The notes under the pieces were generated by a model. The model saw only the letters and a program-made list of their open reading frames with translations. It searched no databases and was not told the DNA's origin. Shown here piece by piece: positions 61,229 to 64,000 of a DNA stretch of 64,000 nt. This DNA is from MGBC120314 sp051880495 (GTDB lineage: Bacteria; Bacillota; Clostridia; Lachnospirales; Lachnospiraceae): assembly GCA_051880495.1 (NCBI GenBank), contig JBJEOB010000050.1, positions 3,048 to 67,047 of the forward strand. The letters are read 5' to 3'. Both the position numbers and the translations under genes were made by a program. Within the stretch, counting starts at the first letter, position 1; each line of letters starts with the position of its first letter.

Positions 61229-61606
61229 GATGTGTCTTTGATGCATCAAACAGATGCTATTGTGAAACCGTTTAGGGTATAATATAATGAATTATATAAA
61301 TCAGGATTGGTCGATTTGGTAAATTCAAATTTGGTTAATATACATATTGCGTTACATTACGGATGAAATTGCAAAAAAACAAGAAAAGATTCGTAATAGG
61401 AAAGTGTAAACTACGAATAAAATTCAAGAAATTGTAAATTGATATGTAAAATGCAATTCTCGACAGCTTCCAAGTTTTCACTGTTGCCGATCATCTGTAA
61501 AGCTGCTTCACACTGAAAAATATGAAAAAAATAATAAAAAAGTATTGACTGTAAACCTTGTTTATAGCTTAAGGTTGCCTCAGAGATCAAAAAGGAGGTC
61601 AATAAA
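61220..61606 (+). promoter_or_regulatory. Intergenic region with an orphan promoter and a MerR operator
   Basis: TTGTGA (61260-61265)-17-TATAAT (61283-61288) is a good promoter, but only an 11-codon frame (ATG 61288) follows it. Near the right end TTGACT (61544-61549) is followed after 19 bases by a poor -10 (TAAGGT), and the spacer holds the dyad AACCTT (61553-61558)/AAGGTT (61570-61575). This long-spacer layout is typical of promoters twisted open by MerR proteins, so autoregulation of the gene at 61607 is likely. TTCGTA/TACGAA near 61389-61415 forms a weak hairpin. No ORF above 40 codons was seen. Confidence 0.6.
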
Positions 61607-62356
61607 ATGACAATTAAAGAAATGGAACAGATTCTGGATATTCCAAGGGCAACCATTCGATTTTATGAAAAGGAAGGACTTATCAATCCGCAGAGGGAAG
61701 CGAATGGATATCGTGATTATTCCGAAGAGGATGTGGAACGATTAAAGAAGGTAATCATCTTCCGAAAGATCGGGCTTACTGTGAGTGACATAGAGGACAT
61801 ATTTGATGGAGTGAAGTCAATAGATGAGGTGCTTGATGAAAATATGAATCGACTTCAGATTCAAATATCAGAATTAACCGGAGCATTGAATCTATGCCGT
61901 AAGATGAAGGACGACACTATAACTATTGAATCTTTTGACACAACAGGGTATTGGAATTATGTTGAGGAAGAAGAGAAACAGGGACATCCATTCGTTGATA
62001 TTGCAAAGGATTTTGTCAAAGAAGAAAAGAAGGTTTTTCTCAGTTATCTTGGTTGGACTGATAGTGAAGGCAATCTGTATAGTCCCAAGCGTGACATACT
62101 GAATACAGTAGTTATACTACTCGTGGTGGGATGCATATTTTGTCTTTTGAAAAAAGAGTGGAATGCAGAGAATCTTCTGAAAGGGTTTGCAGGAATTCTT
62201 TACATGCTGGGCTTAGAATGTATCCTCAGTATTCCTGTATTCTTCCTTGGGAAGAAATTCCCGTGGGTGGCAAAGAACAGAAGGAAGGTTTTAATTCTTG
62301 CAGGTGTTCTGTTATTAATCATTTTGTTTGTATTGATTTTGATTGGCAAGGAGTGA
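61607..62356 (+). CDS. MerR-family regulator with C-terminal membrane helices
   Basis: A 249-residue one-component regulator. Residues 1-70 form the MerR winged helix (MTIKEMEQILDIPRATIRFY, GYRDYSEEDVERL), then a dimerisation helix (about 75-115). No metal-binding Cys. The second half contains three membrane helices (about 165-182, 190-212, 220-245), so the DNA-binding domain is probably tethered to the membrane. It lies downstream of a MerR-type dyad. RBS AAAGGAGG. Confidence 0.88.
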   Translation: MTIKEMEQILDIPRATIRFYEKEGLINPQREANGYRDYSEEDVERLKKVIIFRKIGLTVSDIEDIFDGVKSIDEVLDENMNRLQIQISELTGALNLCRKMKDDTITIESFDTTGYWNYVEEEEKQGHPFVDIAKDFVKEEKKVFLSYLGWTDSEGNLYSPKRDILNTVVILLVVGCIFCLLKKEWNAENLLKGFAGILYMLGLECILSIPVFFLGKKFPWVAKNRRKVLILAGVLLLIILFVLILIGKE

Positions 62357-62360
62357 AAGC

Positions 62361-62716
62361 GTGAAGGAAATTATTGAAAGAAAAAGTATTAGAAAATATA
62401 AAGATGGGGTTATTCGTAAGGCTGATATTGATACTATTCTAATGGCTGGAATTTTGGCACCATCTGCTAAGAACAGGCAGCCTTGGAAATACTATGTTTA
62501 TATGGAGCAAGAAAAGGATAGATTGTTGAATGTTATGGAGTCAGGTCTGCTTAGAGAACGTGATGGATTGCAAATACATGTTATGCCTATAACGAATTGG
62601 CTGAATTTATTGGTATAAAAGGACAGTTGGTTGGTGATGTTTCATTAGGTATCGCAAATGAAAAACCTAATCCCCGACCAAGAAAAAAGATTACCGATGT
62701 TGTTGAATACAGATAG
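62361..62716 (+). pseudogene. Nitroreductase family pseudogene (internal deletion)
   Basis: An open frame from GTG 62361 encodes a normal nitroreductase N-terminus (KEIIERKSIRKYKDG, GILAPSAKNRQPWKYYVY) up to about 62570. From about 62573 another frame encodes the family's C-terminus (YNELAEFIG, LGIANEKPNPRPRKK, DVVEYR, stop at 62714). About 50-80 middle residues, including the flavin-contacting core, are missing and the two parts are out of frame. The gene is therefore broken by deletion. AAGGAG precedes the GTG. Confidence 0.82.
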
Positions 62717-62756
62717 CACGGAAAAATTGGCTTTGAATGAAAAGGTGGTTATCATA

Positions 62757-63524
62757 ATGCGTATTATTTTGTCTCCTGCGAAGAAAATGAATGAAAATCC
62801 GGACACCATAGAGCCACTTGGTATTCCGGAATATATAAATCAGACGGAGGAAATCTTATTATGGCTGCGTAAGCAGACGCATGAAGATTTGCAGAAATTG
62901 TGGAAATGCAATGATAAGATTGCACAACAGAATTTTGAAAGGTTAGAACAAATGAACCTTTATTCCCGGTTGACGCCGGCAATTCTGTCTTATGAAGGCA
63001 TTGCATATCAATATATGGCGCCTGCAGTATTTGAAGATGGACAGTTTGATTATGTGCAGGAGCATTTGAGAATTCTGTCTGCATTTTACGGTGTATTAAA
63101 GCCAATGGATGGGGTGACACCATACCGGTTGGAAATGCAGGCTAAGGCAAGGATAGGAAAGTATAAAGATTTGTATGATTTATGGGGAAGAAGGCTATAT
63201 GAGGCTGTGCGGGATGATAGTGGAATCATTATCAATCTGGCTTCAAAGGAATATTCAAAGTGTATTGAAAAGTATCTCATCAAAGAAGACCGATACATAA
63301 CAGTAACGTTTTGCGAGAAATGTGAAGGAAAGCTTGTCACAAAGGGTACCTATGCAAAGATGGCAAGAGGGGAAATGGTTCGTTATATGGCCAAGATGAA
63401 GATAGAGAATCCCGTGGAAATTAAGAACTTTGACCGTTTGGGATATGTTTACAGGGAGGATATATCCACTGATTGGGAATACATTTTTGAGAGGAGTGAG
63501 TTGACAAAAGATGAACACAAGTAA
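62757..63524 (+). CDS. yaaA: YaaA family peroxide stress protein
   Basis: DUF328/YaaA protein; E. coli YaaA lowers free iron during peroxide stress and binds DNA. The 255-residue product has the family start MRIILSPAKKM, then AILSYEGIAYQYM, ILSAFYGVLKPMDGVTPYRLEM (in parts), NLASKEYSK and the C-terminal FCEKCEGKLVTKGTYAK. ATG 62757 follows AAAGGTGG; a longer in-frame start at 62658 would lie within the pseudogene. Overlaps the next ORF by 14 bases. Confidence 0.9.
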   Translation: MRIILSPAKKMNENPDTIEPLGIPEYINQTEEILLWLRKQTHEDLQKLWKCNDKIAQQNFERLEQMNLYSRLTPAILSYEGIAYQYMAPAVFEDGQFDYVQEHLRILSAFYGVLKPMDGVTPYRLEMQAKARIGKYKDLYDLWGRRLYEAVRDDSGIIINLASKEYSKCIEKYLIKEDRYITVTFCEKCEGKLVTKGTYAKMARGEMVRYMAKMKIENPVEIKNFDRLGYVYREDISTDWEYIFERSELTKDEHK

Positions 63525-63957
63525 AAATCCTTTTCAGATCGCAACTTATAAGAAAGTATTTCAAGAAATTCTAGGCTTTAATGAGATAACAAACAAGGAT
63601 GAATGTCTGGCGGAAATGAATGAACCTATGGGAAAGAAGATATCATTTTTGCCGGGACATCCGGTGCATAGCACGTCTCAATGCAAGGCATTTGTAACAA
63701 CAACTACAAATGACAGGCTTCTTGTTGCAATATTTGATTTATATGGGAAGTTCTATATATGTTATGAAATGAAATTATGTGACATGAGAAATCTGGTGAT
63801 AAAAAAAGCATTTGGAGGAATGAAGGTTTCTTTTGGTGGCAGTACACAATTAGGGTGGACAACCATGGAAATGTATATACCCAAGTATGATTTTGGTTCG
63901 GATTTAAAAGAACAAAAATTACATTTACAGCGTTTAATCGGAAATTTGACGGGTTAG
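63511..63957 (+). CDS. Unknown protein downstream of yaaA
   Basis: A 148-residue soluble protein that I do not recognise. It has a helical N-terminus and an alternating hydrophobic pattern later (FVTTTTNDRLLVAIFDLYG, FYICYEMKLCDM), suggesting a small alpha/beta fold; no signal peptide, membrane helix or catalytic motif is clear. It overlaps the end of yaaA, so cotranslation is likely. The ribosome binding site GAGGAG lies rather far (about 14 bases) upstream. Confidence 0.65.
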   Translation: MNTSKNPFQIATYKKVFQEILGFNEITNKDECLAEMNEPMGKKISFLPGHPVHSTSQCKAFVTTTTNDRLLVAIFDLYGKFYICYEMKLCDMRNLVIKKAFGGMKVSFGGSTQLGWTTMEMYIPKYDFGSDLKEQKLHLQRLIGNLTG

Positions 63958-64000
63958 ATATAACAACCAGCCATATGATTTGGGAGCCACGCTTACGCTA

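Noticed and set aside
1..64000. Search for tRNA, rRNA, CRISPR arrays, prophage and insertion sequences
   Set aside because: No cloverleaf-like conserved segments, no regularly spaced repeats, and no transposase or integrase genes were seen.

Overview
The window comes from a low-to-mid GC, endospore-forming Firmicute, most likely a member of the Lachnospiraceae. Supporting evidence is the split spoVA cluster, the spoIIAA-spoIIAB-sigF operon, a DUF6033 protein, DUF4364, a Clostridia-type gene order rho-rpmE-yqhQ-prmC-prfA, AGGAGG-type ribosome binding sites and TTGAxx-17-TATAAT promoters. No tRNA, rRNA, CRISPR array, prophage or intact insertion sequence was seen. Species identity is inference only.

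Layout. 1-5.6 kb: the 5' part of a plant/yeast-type hisA, a DHH phosphoesterase, a small Cys-rich protein, a leaderless pectinesterase, then GNAT-aroC-tgt. 5.7-14 kb: yajC and a spoVA set split in two (spoVAA-AB-AC, then spoVAD-AE) by a MATE exporter, a LysM-GH18 cortex-lytic-type enzyme, a Bax-inhibitor-1 protein and ilvE. 14-18.5 kb: a class A penicillin-binding protein, a YigZ protein and a PAP2 phosphatase. 19-31 kb: a carbohydrate locus for pectin or rhamnogalacturonan oligosaccharides. It holds an ABC importer (lipoprotein plus two permeases, one with a zinc ribbon at its N-terminus), an acetylesterase, an ankyrin-GH43 fusion, an unknown protein, a GH28 enzyme, an ABC exporter and a divergent aldose epimerase. 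None of the enzymes has a visible signal peptide, so the inferred scheme is uptake of oligomers followed by breakdown in the cytoplasm.

31-41 kb: an unknown coiled-coil protein translationally coupled to folC, a 51-residue ORF and a zinc-ribbon/TPR membrane protein; then spoIIAA-AB-sigF, a pair of DUF3592 membrane proteins, leuCD and an A24 prepilin-type peptidase. 41-56 kb: mixed housekeeping genes, including nudC, a membrane lipase, an ECF S component near coaX-coaBC (inferred pantothenate uptake feeding CoA synthesis), a two-component system, and a minus-strand operon of malic enzyme, radical SAM protein and DUF4364. 56-61 kb: rho-rpmE-yqhQ-prmC-prfA. 61-64 kb: a small accessory patch with a membrane-anchored MerR, a decayed nitroreductase, yaaA and an unknown protein.

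The least expected structure lies between genes. Two foldback palindromes of about 200 bp sit directly upstream of spoIIAA and of spoVAD. A shorter palindrome near 1.5 kb shares its terminal motif with the second. A separate family of small three-base-loop hairpins occurs three times. Several intrinsic terminators overlap coding ends, and one carries the Shine-Dalgarno sequence of spoVAA in its 3' arm. The strongest candidates for novelty are the ankyrin-GH43 fusion, the zinc-ribbon permease and the foldback elements in front of two sporulation operons.
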